From an uncultured Clostridia bacterium (GTDB lineage: Bacteria > Bacillota > Clostridia > Christensenellales > Borkfalkiaceae), in assembly GCA_947624215.1 (NCBI GenBank), contig CANQJJ010000007.1, positions 1-56,630 on the forward strand: 56,630 nt of DNA, written 5' to 3'. Position 1 is the stretch's first letter. The number at the start of each line of letters is the position of its first letter. Shown piece after piece: positions 31,508 through 40,698 of the stretch. A program made the position numbers and the translations under genes. The notes beneath the pieces were generated by a model, which did no database searches, was not told the DNA's origin, and saw only the letters and a program-made list of their open reading frames with translations.

Positions 31508-32101
31508 ATGACAGATCTGCTTCTCATCTCGACGGGCGGCGTCGTCGCCATCGTCATCGTTGCCGTCGTGGTCGTCCTGCTCTTGGCGCTCGTGATTTGG
31601 TACATCGCCTGCTACAACGCGCTCAAAGCACTCGTCAACCGCACGGAGGAGGCTTGGGCGACCATCGACGTCCAGCTCAAAAAGCGCTACGACCTCATCC
31701 CCAACCTTGTCGCCACGGTGAAGGGGTATGCCGCACACGAGACCGAGACGCTCGAAGGCGTCATCCGTGCGCGCAATGCCGCTATGTCTGCCCGCGGAGA
31801 CGAGCGCCTCGAGGCCGAGAACATGCTCTCGGGCACCCTCAAGAGCCTGTTCGCCCTCACCGAGGCCTATCCCGACCTCAAAGCCAACACCAACTTTATG
31901 GACCTTCAGCGCCAGCTCCAGAGCGTGGAGAACGAACTCGCGGGCGCCCGCAGATACTTCAACGGCGTTGTCAAGGAACTAAACACGAAGATCGACCTCT
32001 TCCCCTCCAACATCGTGGCAAAGCGCCTTCGTCTCGAAAAGCGCAAGTATTTCGAGCTCGGGAGCGAAGAGGAACGCCGGAATGTCAAGGTGGAATTTTG
32101 A
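31508..32101 (+). CDS. lemA: LemA family protein
   Basis: 197 residues. One N-terminal membrane helix (VVAIVIVAVVVVLLLALVIW, about 12-31) precedes a long antiparallel helical domain with the family signature YNALKALVNRTEEAWATIDV, QLKKRYDLIPNLVATVKGYA and RRYFNGVVKELNTKIDLFPS. LemA proteins scaffold membrane proteins; the DUF2207 gene that follows after one base is the standard neighbour. AAGGAG precedes ATG 31508. Confidence 0.95.
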   Translation: MTDLLLISTGGVVAIVIVAVVVVLLLALVIWYIACYNALKALVNRTEEAWATIDVQLKKRYDLIPNLVATVKGYAAHETETLEGVIRARNAAMSARGDERLEAENMLSGTLKSLFALTEAYPDLKANTNFMDLQRQLQSVENELAGARRYFNGVVKELNTKIDLFPSNIVAKRLRLEKRKYFELGSEEERRNVKVEF

Positions 32102-32102
32102 G

Positions 32103-33998
32103 ATGAAAATTTTGAAGAGAGGGTGGGCGGCGTTCGTTGCCGCCCTCTTGCTCCTATTGTTCTGTCTGCCCGCGCTCCCCGTGCGGGCCTCTGCCGCGGT
32201 GGCGTCGGGGTCCTTCTCCATTGAAAAGATGGATGTTGCCGTGTCGCTCTCGGCAGACAGGACGGCCAAGGTCACCGAGACGCTTTCGGTCACATTCTCG
32301 GGCGTTCAGCACGGCATCATCCGCGACTTCGACCTCACCGAGGGCGTCCGCTATTCCGCCATCTCCGCCACACGGGACGGGGAGAGCGTGTACACCGAGA
32401 CCAAGTTCGACGTCGACGACATGCTTTCCCTCTACATCGGCGACACGGACGAGGCGCTCGAGACGGGCAAGGCGTATACCTACGTCATCAACTACAAAAT
32501 GGCCATCCCCACGCGCGGGGAGAAGGGGTATCTGCCGCTCGACGTCGTGGGCTTCGATTGGTACTCCTCCGTCAAAAATTTGCAGGTGACGGTCGACCTC
32601 CCCGGCGGGCTTACGGACTTTATCATCTACTCGGGCAACGCGGGGGCGGCGGCCAACTTCTGTGAGATCGCGGCCGTGAAGACGGGCAACCGCATCGTTC
32701 TCACAGGGGAGCTCGGCATTCAGCAGGGCGTCACCCTCGATCTGAAATTCGAGGAGGGCGTGCTCGCCCATTCCTTCGATTGGTCGGTGCTCTATGTCTG
32801 CTTGGCGGCACTCGTCCTTGCCGGCGTCTTCCTGCTCCTCAAATTCCTCTTTGCCCGCCAGCCCCTCCTGACGAAGACGGTCAACTTCACCGCGCCCGGG
32901 GAGATGGACCCGCTCCTCATGGGTACCCGTCTCGACGGCACGGCGGATGCGGAGGACCTCGGCGCGCTCGTCTTTTGGTTTGCGAGCGAGGGGTACCTCA
33001 CCATTGACCTCTCGGACGAAGACGACCCCGTCCTCATCAAGACGGAGAAGGAACTGCCCGAAGACGCGCCCGCCCACCAAAAGATGTTCCTTGCGGGGCT
33101 GTTCAAAGAGGGCGAAACGGTGCGCATGTCTCAGCTCAAGAACACCTTCTATTCCACGGCCGACTCCGTCAAGATCGTCGCGCGCGAGAGCGAGGCCCGC
33201 TACGAGACGCGGGGGACCACGCTCATGATCGTGTTCGGGGCCCTCACGGTGCTCCTGCTCGGCCTCGGGACGTGGATCTACGACATGCTCACGGTGGGGA
33301 GCTTCTTCTTCAAGCTGACCCCGCTGTTCATCGCCCTGCTCTCCTATTGGATCTCCGCGGCCATCTGCTGGTCGGTGGAGAAACAGCGCTTCAAGGCAGA
33401 GCGCTACCGCACCGTGCTTCTGAAACTGTTCGGGTTTGCGGTGGGGTGCCTGCCCGCCCTCCTGCTGTTCTTCGGATACAGCCCCGCCGTCTCCGATTGG
33501 GCCCTGCTCGCCGTCGCGATCTTGAGCTCACTTGCGGGCATGGGTGCCCCGTTTTTGGTCCCCCGCACGAAAAAGTTCACCGAATGGCTCGGGCAGATCC
33601 TCGGGTTTAAGGAGTTCATCCGCACCGCCGAGAAGGACCGCATCGAGACCATGCTCAAAGAACAGCCCGCCCTCTACTACAACATCCTGCCCTATGCGCA
33701 GGTGCTCGGCGTGAGCGATGTGTGGACGGAGAAATTCGAAGGGCTTGCCATGAGCGAACCCGACTATGTGCGCTACCGCACGGGCGACGCGCTGTTTACC
33801 GCCCTCCTCTGGAGCCACACTTTCCGCATGCTGAACGGCACCATGGCGCGCACCTTCATCTCCCGTCCTCCGCGGCAAGGCGGCGGATCTTCGGGGCCCA
33901 CGAACAGCGGCGGCCACTTCGGCGGCGGCTTCTCGGGAGGCTTCGGCGGCGGACACGGTGGCGGCGGATTCGGCGGCGGGGGCGGCAGAAGTTTCTGA
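32103..33998 (+). CDS. DUF2207 membrane protein with Gly-rich tail
   Basis: 631 residues. A signal peptide (AAFVAALLLLLFCLPALPVRA, cleavage near residue 30) precedes an extracytoplasmic beta domain with RTAKVTETLSVTFSGVQHGI and RDFDLTEGVRYS, the DUF2207 signature. A membrane helix lies near 225-245 and two more pairs near 375-480. The C-terminus is a glycine and serine tract (GGHFGGGFSGGFGGG and similar) typical of TPM/DUF2207 proteins. It is coupled to lemA. Function is unknown; LemA-DUF2207 pairs are envelope proteins. Confidence 0.93.
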   Translation: MKILKRGWAAFVAALLLLLFCLPALPVRASAAVASGSFSIEKMDVAVSLSADRTAKVTETLSVTFSGVQHGIIRDFDLTEGVRYSAISATRDGESVYTETKFDVDDMLSLYIGDTDEALETGKAYTYVINYKMAIPTRGEKGYLPLDVVGFDWYSSVKNLQVTVDLPGGLTDFIIYSGNAGAAANFCEIAAVKTGNRIVLTGELGIQQGVTLDLKFEEGVLAHSFDWSVLYVCLAALVLAGVFLLLKFLFARQPLLTKTVNFTAPGEMDPLLMGTRLDGTADAEDLGALVFWFASEGYLTIDLSDEDDPVLIKTEKELPEDAPAHQKMFLAGLFKEGETVRMSQLKNTFYSTADSVKIVARESEARYETRGTTLMIVFGALTVLLLGLGTWIYDMLTVGSFFFKLTPLFIALLSYWISAAICWSVEKQRFKAERYRTVLLKLFGFAVGCLPALLLFFGYSPAVSDWALLAVAILSSLAGMGAPFLVPRTKKFTEWLGQILGFKEFIRTAEKDRIETMLKEQPALYYNILPYAQVLGVSDVWTEKFEGLAMSEPDYVRYRTGDALFTALLWSHTFRMLNGTMARTFISRPPRQGGGSSGPTNSGGHFGGGFSGGFGGGHGGGGFGGGGGRSF

Positions 33999-34047
33999 TC
34001 CCCCGTGCAACGCGGCGCCCGTTTTTGACGCGCGGCCCTCTTAACAC

Positions 34048-35517
34048 ATGCCTATGAAAAAGTATATCATATCCTTAGACGCGGGCACGACGTCCGTGCG
34101 CGCCTTTCTCTACGACCCCCTCGCCGACAGCTTTGTCCACCGTGCCCAGCAGGAGGTGGAGAGCAGTTTCCCGAAGCCCGGCTGGGTGGAGCAGGACGCC
34201 AACGAGATCTTCTTCAAGGCGGCCTATGTCGTCTCGGACTGTGCGCGTGCCGCGGGCGGCGGGCAGGTCATCGGCCTCGGCATCACCAACCAGCGCGAGA
34301 CCGTGGTGCTCTTCGACGGCGTCACGGGCGAACCCGTCTGCCCCGCCATCGTGTGGCAATGCCGCCGGACGAGCGAATACTGCGCCTCCATCCCCAAGGA
34401 AGACGCCTCGCGCATCCGTGAAAAGACGGGGCTTTTGCCCGACGCGTATTTCTCGGCGAGCAAGATACGGTGGGTGCTCGAAAACGTTCCCGCGGCCCGT
34501 GAACTCCTGAAAAAGGGGAGGCTCCGCGCGGGCACGGTCGACAGCTATCTCATCTTCAAGCTCACGGGCGGCAAGCGCTTTTGCACCGATTACACCAACG
34601 CCTCGCGCACCATGCTCTTCAACATCCACACCCTCGATTGGGACGACGGCCTTCTCGCCTATTTCGGCATCCCGCGGGACATCCTCCCGACGCCGCTTCC
34701 ATGCGACAGCGTGATGGGTACCCTCGGACATGGTACCCCCATTTGCGGTGTGATGGGGGACCAGCAGGCCGCACTTTTCGGGCAGGCATGCTTTGAGGAG
34801 GGCGACAGCAAGGTGACTTACGGGACGGGGCTTTTCATGCTCTTCCCGACGGGCGGGACCCCGATCTTCCAGAGCAACGGCCTGCTCACGACGGTGGGGG
34901 CCTCCTACGCGGGCAAGACGGCGTACGCGCTCGAGGGGAGCATTTTCCACGCGGGCAGCGGGGTGCAGTGGCTCCGCGACGAGATGGGGCTCATCGAAAA
35001 CGCCGCCGAGAGCGAACGGCTGGCGCGCACGGTCGACAGCACGGAGGGGGTGTATTTTGTCCCCGCGTTCACGGGCCTCGGCGCACCCTATTGGGCCCCC
35101 GAAGCGCGCGGGCTCATCGCAGGCATCTCCCGCGGGACGAGGCGCGAACACATCGTGCGGGCCGTCCTCGAGAGCATTGCCTATGGCGCACGCGACCTTG
35201 CCGACTGTATGCAGGAGGGGAGCGGCATTGCGCTGAGGGGCGTGAAGTGCGACGGCGGGGCCTCCGCCAACGATTTTCTGATGCAGTTCCAGTCCGACGT
35301 TTTGGGCATTCCCGTCGACCGTCCGTCTGAGCGGGAGTCCACGGCCTTGGGGGCAGCCCACATGTGCGCGCTCGCCCTCGGCCTCACGGATGAAGCAAAC
35401 CTTTCGGCGTCCCGCCGTTCGGAGCGCGTGTTCGTGCCGTCTTCGGACCGTGCCCATTTTAGTGCTCTCTATAAGGAATACCGCACCGCCGTCTCCCGTG
35501 CCCTCATGCACCCGTAA
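34048..35517 (+). CDS. glpK: Glycerol kinase
   Basis: 489 residues, FGGY family, ATP-dependent phosphorylation of glycerol to sn-glycerol-3-phosphate. KKYIISLDAGTTSVRAFLYD at the N-terminus (phosphate loop), LGITNQRETVVLFD, PAIVWQCRR, the DSYLIFKLTGG and MGDQQAALFGQACFEEGD segments, GTGLFMLFPTGG and the C-terminal GVKCDGGASANDFLMQFQSD are all intact. ATG 34048 is used; ATG 34054 is also possible, and no clear ribosome site is seen. The loop before GDQQA reads SVMGTLGHGTPICGVMG and is encoded by a perfect inverted copy of the dispersed motif. Confidence 0.95.
   Translation: MPMKKYIISLDAGTTSVRAFLYDPLADSFVHRAQQEVESSFPKPGWVEQDANEIFFKAAYVVSDCARAAGGGQVIGLGITNQRETVVLFDGVTGEPVCPAIVWQCRRTSEYCASIPKEDASRIREKTGLLPDAYFSASKIRWVLENVPAARELLKKGRLRAGTVDSYLIFKLTGGKRFCTDYTNASRTMLFNIHTLDWDDGLLAYFGIPRDILPTPLPCDSVMGTLGHGTPICGVMGDQQAALFGQACFEEGDSKVTYGTGLFMLFPTGGTPIFQSNGLLTTVGASYAGKTAYALEGSIFHAGSGVQWLRDEMGLIENAAESERLARTVDSTEGVYFVPAFTGLGAPYWAPEARGLIAGISRGTRREHIVRAVLESIAYGARDLADCMQEGSGIALRGVKCDGGASANDFLMQFQSDVLGIPVDRPSERESTALGAAHMCALALGLTDEANLSASRRSERVFVPSSDRAHFSALYKEYRTAVSRALMHP
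34714..34740 (+). other. Dispersed motif in palindromic form within glpK
   Basis: GGGTACC-CTCGGACAT-GGTACCC makes a 7-bp-arm inverted repeat with the motif GGACATGGTACC inside. It encodes a surface loop of glycerol kinase that differs from usual family sequence. Confidence 0.75.
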
Positions 35518-35794
35518 AAAAGCCCAAGCTCGTGTGAGCGAAAAAGACATTCCCAATAACGTCATGCTGAGCGTCAGTCGAAGCATCACCTTATTATAAG
35601 ACTGCGGTGACCCTTCGACATGGCTCAGGGTGACGTATTAGAACAGCCTGTCTACGCCCAAGCCCGTGTGAGCGACCCCTCGCCTTCCCCTTTGGGGAAG
35701 GTGCCCGTAGGGCGGATGAGGTCTCCTCGGTTTTCTTGATACCCTCCGCGGGGTTTTCACCCAACTTTTTCCCCATTGCATACGATGGAGGGAA
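35518..35794. repeat. Intergenic repeats R4 and R2
   Basis: R4 (35557-35640, GTCATGCTGAGCGTCAGTCG to GGTGACGTATT) and R2 (35684-35722). Nothing else is seen until the AGGAGGG ribosome site of glmM. Confidence 0.75.
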
Positions 35795-35809
35795 AAGGAG
35801 GGTATTTTT

Positions 35810-37150
35810 TTGGGAAAATATTTCGGGACGGACGGCTTCCGCGGGGTCGCCAACGAGTCGCTCACCGCCATCCATGCCTTCCGCGTGGGCAGGTTTTTGG
35901 GAGCATACTTTTCACGCGGGCGGGAGGGGCGCGCGCGCATCGTCATCGGTAAGGACACTCGCCGCTCCTCCTACACGCTCGAATACGCGCTCACGGCGGG
36001 GGCAACGGCCTCGGGCGCCGACGTCTATCTTCTGCATGTCACCACCACCCCCTCCGTCTCCTATGTCACGCGGACGGAGAATTTTGACTGCGGCGTCATG
36101 ATCTCGGCCAGCCACAACCCCTACACCGACAACGGCATCAAGCTCTTCGACGGCGGCGGGGAGAAGACGGACGACGCGCTCGAGGCACGCATCGAGGACT
36201 ACGTGGACGGGGGCACGCTCCCGCTCGCAACGGGGGAGCACATCGGCCGCACGGTGGACCATGTCGCGGGCCGCAACCGCTATCTTGCCTACCTTCTCGC
36301 TCTTCCGCGCGTCTCCTTCCGCGGCATGCGGGTAGGGCTCGACTGCGCCAACGGCAGTGCCTTCATGTTGGCGAAGGCCGTCTTCGACGCCCTCGGTGCG
36401 ACCACGTTCACGGTGGGGACAGAGCCCGACGGACTGAACATCAACGCGGGCTGTGGCAGCACACACCCCGACCATGTCCGAGGTCTGGTGCTCGAAAAGG
36501 GGTTGGACGTCGGATTTGCCTTCGACGGGGACGCCGACCGCTGCATCGCCGTGGACGAGCGGGGACGCATCCTCGACGGGGACGCCATCCTCTATCTTTC
36601 CGCCCGCAGGTTAAAGGCGCGCGGCGAGCTCGACGGCAGTGGCGTCGTGGCCACCGTCATGAGCAACTCCGGGCTCCGAAACAGCTTGGCCGCCGACGGG
36701 ATCTCGGTCACCCTCTCGGATGTGGGCGACCGATTCGTAGCCGCCGAGATGGCAAAACACGGCTACCTCTTGGGCGGGGAAAGCTCCGGGCACATCATCT
36801 TCCGCAAGTATGCCGCGACGGGGGACGGCATCCTCACCGCGCTCAAAATACTCGAAACCGCCATCGAATCGCGCTGTCCCGTCTCCGTGCTCGCAGAGGG
36901 CTATCGGCCCCTTCCTCAGGTCATGCGGAGTATCCATGTCCGCGATCGGGCCCTGGCGCTCTCGTCTGAGCGGGTGCAGGAGGCCAAGGCGCAGGCGGAG
37001 AAAATGCTCACGGGCGGGCGCATAGTTCTGCGTGCCTCGGGCACAGAGCCCGTCGTAAGAATTTTGGCCGAGGGGGAGGAAGAGGGGAGCTGCCGTGCCG
37101 CGTGTGAGCGTATTTCCCTTGCCCTCCGCTCGGCGGGGGAGGAAGTCTGA
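35810..37150 (+). CDS. glmM: Phosphoglucosamine mutase
   Basis: 446 residues from TTG 35810, which follows AGGAGGG by 8 bases. GlmM turns glucosamine-6-phosphate into glucosamine-1-phosphate for cell-wall UDP-GlcNAc. KYFGTDGFRGVAN is at the start, the phosphoserine loop MISASHNPYTDNGIK is at 97-111 (Ser101), the metal loop FAFDGDADRC is near 232, and the substrate-phosphate motif LRASGTEPVVRIL is near the end. All key residues are present. Its last base overlaps the glmS start, giving a two-gene operon for amino-sugar synthesis. Confidence 0.97.
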   Translation: MGKYFGTDGFRGVANESLTAIHAFRVGRFLGAYFSRGREGRARIVIGKDTRRSSYTLEYALTAGATASGADVYLLHVTTTPSVSYVTRTENFDCGVMISASHNPYTDNGIKLFDGGGEKTDDALEARIEDYVDGGTLPLATGEHIGRTVDHVAGRNRYLAYLLALPRVSFRGMRVGLDCANGSAFMLAKAVFDALGATTFTVGTEPDGLNINAGCGSTHPDHVRGLVLEKGLDVGFAFDGDADRCIAVDERGRILDGDAILYLSARRLKARGELDGSGVVATVMSNSGLRNSLAADGISVTLSDVGDRFVAAEMAKHGYLLGGESSGHIIFRKYAATGDGILTALKILETAIESRCPVSVLAEGYRPLPQVMRSIHVRDRALALSSERVQEAKAQAEKMLTGGRIVLRASGTEPVVRILAEGEEEGSCRAACERISLALRSAGEEV

Positions 37151-38913
37151 TGTGCGGCATCGTCGGATACGTCGGAAAAAAGCGTGCCGCCCCCCTGCTC
37201 CTCGGCGCACTCAAAAAGCTCGAATACCGCGGGTATGACTCGGCAGGCATCGCAGTGCTATGCGGCGGGCTCGCCGTGAGAAAGTGTGCGGGGGAGGTCT
37301 CCAATCTCCGTTCGACCGCCTCTATGGAGGGAACGTGCGGCATCGGGCACACGCGCTGGGCCACCCACGGAGGGCCGACAGAGCGCAACGCCCACCCCCA
37401 TGTCTGGAAGCGGTTTGCAGTTGTGCACAACGGCATCATTGAAAACTACCAAAGCCTGCGCGCGGAATGCGAGGCACGGGGTGAGGAGTTTTATTCGGAG
37501 ACGGACAGCGAGGTCGTCGCACATCTCATGGAATTTTACTATGCGGGGGACCTGCTCGGCGCTCTGAAAGAGACGTGCGCCCGCCTCAAAGGGTCGTATG
37601 CGCTTGCCGTTTTATGCAGCGAACGGCCGGGGACGATCGCCCTCGCGCGGTACAAGAGCCCGCTCGTCGTGGGGGTCGGCGGAGGCGTGTGGTGTGCGAG
37701 CGACATTCCCGCCATTGCCGCGAAAGACCGTGCGCTCTATCCGCTCGCAGACGGCGAATTTGCCCTTCTCGGCGACGGGGCGCAGTTTTACGGCAGGGAG
37801 GGCCGCATCGAAAAACAGCCGGTCGGCCGCGACATGTCCGAGAGCATCCCGCTCAAACGCGGCTACCGCCACTTCATGCGCAAAGAGATCGACGAGATCC
37901 CCGCCGTGCTCGCAAAGTGCCGCCCCTGCGCGCTTGTCTCGGCATCCTTTCCGGGGGTACGCGACGGGCTCGCGGCTTCTTCCCATATCACCGTCGTTGC
38001 CTGCGGGACGGCTTACCACGCAGGGCTGGCCGCACGCTGTGCCTTCGAGACCCTTGCCCGCGTGCCATGCACGGTGACCGTTGCGAGCGAATACCGCTAT
38101 GCCGACCCCGTCATCGGAGAGGGGGAGACCGTCATTGCCGTGTCGCAGAGCGGGGAGACGGCGGACACGATCGCCGCGGCGGAACTTGCGCGCGGGTGCG
38201 GGGCGAGGACGGTGGCCGTCGTCAACGTGACGGATTCCACGCTTGCGGGCCTGTGTGACGACGCCCTGCCCGTTTCGGCGGGACGGGAGATCGCGGTGGC
38301 CGCCACCAAGAGCTTCAACGCCCAGCTCATGGTTTTGTATACGCTGGCTGCGACGCTTGCCGAAGCAAAGGGGAGAAGGGGGTATGGAGACCTCTTAAAG
38401 GAGATGCCCGAGCTCGCCGCGCAGACGGTGTCCGTGGGGGAGGGGGTGCGGGCATGGGTGGCCTATTTTGTGTCTGCATCCTCGGTTTACTTCATCGGAA
38501 GGGGGGCGGACTATGTGGCCGCGCTCGAGGGCAGTCTGAAGCTCAAAGAGATCACCTACCTGCCGAGCGAGGGGTACCCCGCGGGGGAACTCAAACACGG
38601 CACGCTTGCCTTGGTGGAGGAGGGGACGCCGATCGTCGCCGTGCTCACGAGCGAGCGGCTGGCCGAAAAGACGATGAACGCGGTGCACGAGGTGTATGCG
38701 CGGGGTGCGCGGGTCTTTCTCATCACGTCGCTTGCGGAGTACGCGGCCTCGAAGGAACTCACGGGCGCCGTTGTCATCCCGCAGTGCGGGGAAGTTTTCT
38801 CGCCCATGCTCTCGGTCATTCCTCTGCAACTGCTCGCCTACTACGTCTCCGTGGCCCGCGGCATCGACCCCGACAAACCCCGCAACCTCGCCAAATCCGT
38901 CACGGTGGAGTAA
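37150..38913 (+). CDS. glmS: Glutamine-fructose-6-phosphate aminotransferase
   Basis: 587 residues. It makes glucosamine-6-phosphate from fructose-6-phosphate and glutamine. The N-terminal glutaminase starts with the catalytic MCGIVGYVG; EYRGYDSAGIAV, HTRWATHGGPTERNAHPH and VVHNGIIENY follow. Two SIS sugar-isomerase domains have ACGTAYHAG, VSQSGETADTIAA and ITYLPSEGYPAGELKHG. The end LAKSVTVE is the family C-terminus. It shares one base with glmM. No glmS ribozyme was recognised; expression should follow glmM. It is about 20 residues shorter than most homologues. Confidence 0.97.
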   Translation: MCGIVGYVGKKRAAPLLLGALKKLEYRGYDSAGIAVLCGGLAVRKCAGEVSNLRSTASMEGTCGIGHTRWATHGGPTERNAHPHVWKRFAVVHNGIIENYQSLRAECEARGEEFYSETDSEVVAHLMEFYYAGDLLGALKETCARLKGSYALAVLCSERPGTIALARYKSPLVVGVGGGVWCASDIPAIAAKDRALYPLADGEFALLGDGAQFYGREGRIEKQPVGRDMSESIPLKRGYRHFMRKEIDEIPAVLAKCRPCALVSASFPGVRDGLAASSHITVVACGTAYHAGLAARCAFETLARVPCTVTVASEYRYADPVIGEGETVIAVSQSGETADTIAAAELARGCGARTVAVVNVTDSTLAGLCDDALPVSAGREIAVAATKSFNAQLMVLYTLAATLAEAKGRRGYGDLLKEMPELAAQTVSVGEGVRAWVAYFVSASSVYFIGRGADYVAALEGSLKLKEITYLPSEGYPAGELKHGTLALVEEGTPIVAVLTSERLAEKTMNAVHEVYARGARVFLITSLAEYAASKELTGAVVIPQCGEVFSPMLSVIPLQLLAYYVSVARGIDPDKPRNLAKSVTVE

Positions 38914-39727
38914 AATCATGCCCTCTCCGTGGGTGTGCAAGGGGTGTGGCGACGCTGTCATACCGAACGCGGCGCCCTTGCCGCGCGAGTGTATCCCCTC
39001 AAACGAAGTTCGACCCTCATACCGAGCCGTAGGCGAGCGTATCCTGAGCGAATCGGCATGATAGATGCGCATCAGCCAATGCTGATGTTTTCATTGGGCT
39101 TTCTCGCTCAAGATTCACTCGGCCCTATGGGCCTCGGAATGAGGGACTGTTGTGGTAAGCGCGTCATCCTGAGCCGTAATGAGGATACGAAGTCCGACGC
39201 GGCTGTCCCCGAAGGATCCCGAAGAACGAAGTCCGATGAAAAGCGCCTCCTTGGGGAGGAGCTGTCACATCGTGACTGAGGTGGGGATCACAACTGTTCC
39301 TTCCAATTTTTATAATGCGGTGGCCCTTCGACCTTGCTCAGGGTGACGTGATTTGAAATGCCTTGGGCGTTCACACGAGCTTGGTCGTAGCAAGATTCTT
39401 CGCGGATGGGCAGTTCGTTGAAAGTCAAGCGATTTCGGCTCAGAATGACGCACGGGTTGGGCTGGGTCTGGCAAAATGACGCTTTGATTGAGCCTCGTTG
39501 CGGACATGGTACCCTCAAACGAAGTCCGACGCCTGCCTCCCCCCTTATACCTGAGGGGGGAGGATGTCGCGTCAGCGACAGGTAGGGGGTGCTATTCCCG
39601 AAACCCCTCACCGCCGAAAGGGCATCGGCGGAGCTCCCCTTACAGGGGCGCCAAGGGGGCTGTTCCCAAACAGGCCGCGTTCACCCCATGGCCCCTCCGT
39701 TATTCCAATATAAAATATAAAAACATG
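38914..39727. repeat. Gene-free mosaic of dispersed repeats (0.85 kb)
   Basis: No gene is seen. In order: an R11 element (about 38956-39005, GTCATACCGAACGCGG to GCGAGTGTATCCCCTC); R6 then R5 (39158-39305); part of R4 (39310-39350); R7 reversed (39385-39480); an exact dispersed motif GCGGACATGGTACCCTC (39498-39514); R9 (39548-39590, GATGTCGCGTCAGCGACAGG); R1 (39604-39658). Confidence 0.8.
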
Positions 39728-39756
39728 GCCCACCTTGCTCGGGTGGGCTTTTGCGT
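39726..39756. terminator. Terminator at the 3' side of the XRE gene
   Basis: GCCCACC (39728-39734) and GGGTGGGC (39741-39748) form the stem, TTTT follows on the plus strand and an A/T-rich run on the minus strand. It can serve the minus-strand regulator. Confidence 0.7.
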
Positions 39757-39782
39757 GTAAAAAATGGCGTCGGACAGCTTTT

Positions 39783-40088
39783 TCAGTCTGTAGAAAAGGC
39801 GCGGACGATCTCATAAAACGCCCTCTGCCGCCGCGCATCGAAGGTGCGCAAATTGCAGATCATCCGCCATTCGTCTGCGGTAATGTTCTTGCCGATCGTC
39901 TCCAAGCCGACCAGCTCCTCGAGCGTGACCCCGAAGACCCTGCACAGCCGCACAAGCGTCTCAATGTCCGGCTCGCTCGTCCCGTTCTCCCAATTGCTGA
40001 CATTGCGCTGGGAATTGCCTATTTTCTCTGCCAGTTCCCGCTGCGTCAGCCTGTGCTCCTCGCGCAGTTCCTTGATCTTCAATTCCAT
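39783..40088 (-). CDS. XRE-family regulator next to the patatin locus
   Basis: 101 residues. The helix-turn-helix is at about 3-58: KIKELREEHRLTQRELAEKI, GNSQRNVSNWENGTSEPDIE, TLVRLCRVFGVTLEELVGLE. A C-terminal extension (ITADEWRMICNLRTFDARRQ) may mediate dimerisation. It is divergent from the patatin-containing operon. A palindrome in that promoter (TAGAA-N7-TTCTA, 40157-40173) is its likely operator, so it probably represses both directions. Confidence 0.88.
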   Translation of the reverse strand: MELKIKELREEHRLTQRELAEKIGNSQRNVSNWENGTSEPDIETLVRLCRVFGVTLEELVGLETIGKNITADEWRMICNLRTFDARRQRAFYEIVRAFSTD

Positions 40089-40150
40089 ACGGCTCCCTTT
40101 CTTATCCGAAATTTTTTTCTATAATTTACCAAAAATCTTTCTAAAATACC

Positions 40151-40179
40151 TTGACATAGAAGAAATAATTCTATATAAT
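40151..40179 (+). promoter_or_regulatory. Consensus promoter of the patatin operon with operator
   Basis: TTGACA (40151-40156), a 17-base spacer and TATAAT (40174-40179) match consensus exactly. The spacer is itself the inverted repeat TAGAA-GAAATAA-TTCTA. Related TTCTAAAA/TTTAGAA words flank it on both sides. Repression by the divergent XRE protein would keep this strong promoter off. Confidence 0.8.
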
Positions 40180-40221
40180 GTCATTGTTTAGAAAAATTTA
40201 TTCTCACTCTGGAGGAAAACC

Positions 40222-40698
40222 ATGGACGAACAGAAGCGTGTGAGTTTAGAAAGGAAGTTATCGCATTTCCGCAGGCATTTGCTTCTCGCGCAGGTCGCGG
40301 AGTGCTATTCCGACGATAAAAAGGCGGTCCGCGCGCTGTGCAAGATAGCGAAACGGGAGAGCGAGGCGCTCAGGCGGTCGCATTTCCCGATGGAAGAGGG
40401 CGATATGCGGCAGCTCTACATGTCCATCGCGGATCTGAAAGCCATCCTTGTGCTGTTTCTCAAGGCCCGCCGCTACGATCTCTACCGCGGCGCAGGGGAG
40501 CAGCTGAGCATGTATCTCAATACCGTCGGGCAGCAGATCGAGGAGACGGAGGCGTCCCTCGTCACGCGCCCCACTGTCCAAAGCAATGTCCAAAATGCGA
40601 TCGACACCGCCGTCAACAAGGCGAAGGAGTTGGGCGAGGCGATCGGCAAGGGCGTGGAGCGTCTAAAAAAAACGGTGACCGACCTCGGCTCAAAATAG
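40222..40698 (+). CDS. Helical N-terminal protein overlapping patatin frame
   Basis: In the zero frame this is a 158-residue, mainly helical, charged protein (LERKLSHFRRHLLLAQVAEC, ADLKAILVLFLKARRYDLYR, VQNAIDTAVNKAKELGEAIG). I do not recognise the family. A good GGAGG site precedes ATG 40222. Near its end, codons CTA AAA AAA ACG contain the heptamer A-AAA-AAA (40665-40671) in frame. After a -1 slip there the next codon AAC continues directly into a patatin domain that has no start codon of its own. The main product may thus be a 454-residue fusion. Confidence 0.7.
   Translation: MDEQKRVSLERKLSHFRRHLLLAQVAECYSDDKKAVRALCKIAKRESEALRRSHFPMEEGDMRQLYMSIADLKAILVLFLKARRYDLYRGAGEQLSMYLNTVGQQIEETEASLVTRPTVQSNVQNAIDTAVNKAKELGEAIGKGVERLKKTVTDLGSK

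Noticed and set aside
36900..37160. glmS ribozyme upstream of glmS
   Set aside because: glmS shares a base with glmM and there is no leader; the conserved ribozyme core was not found.
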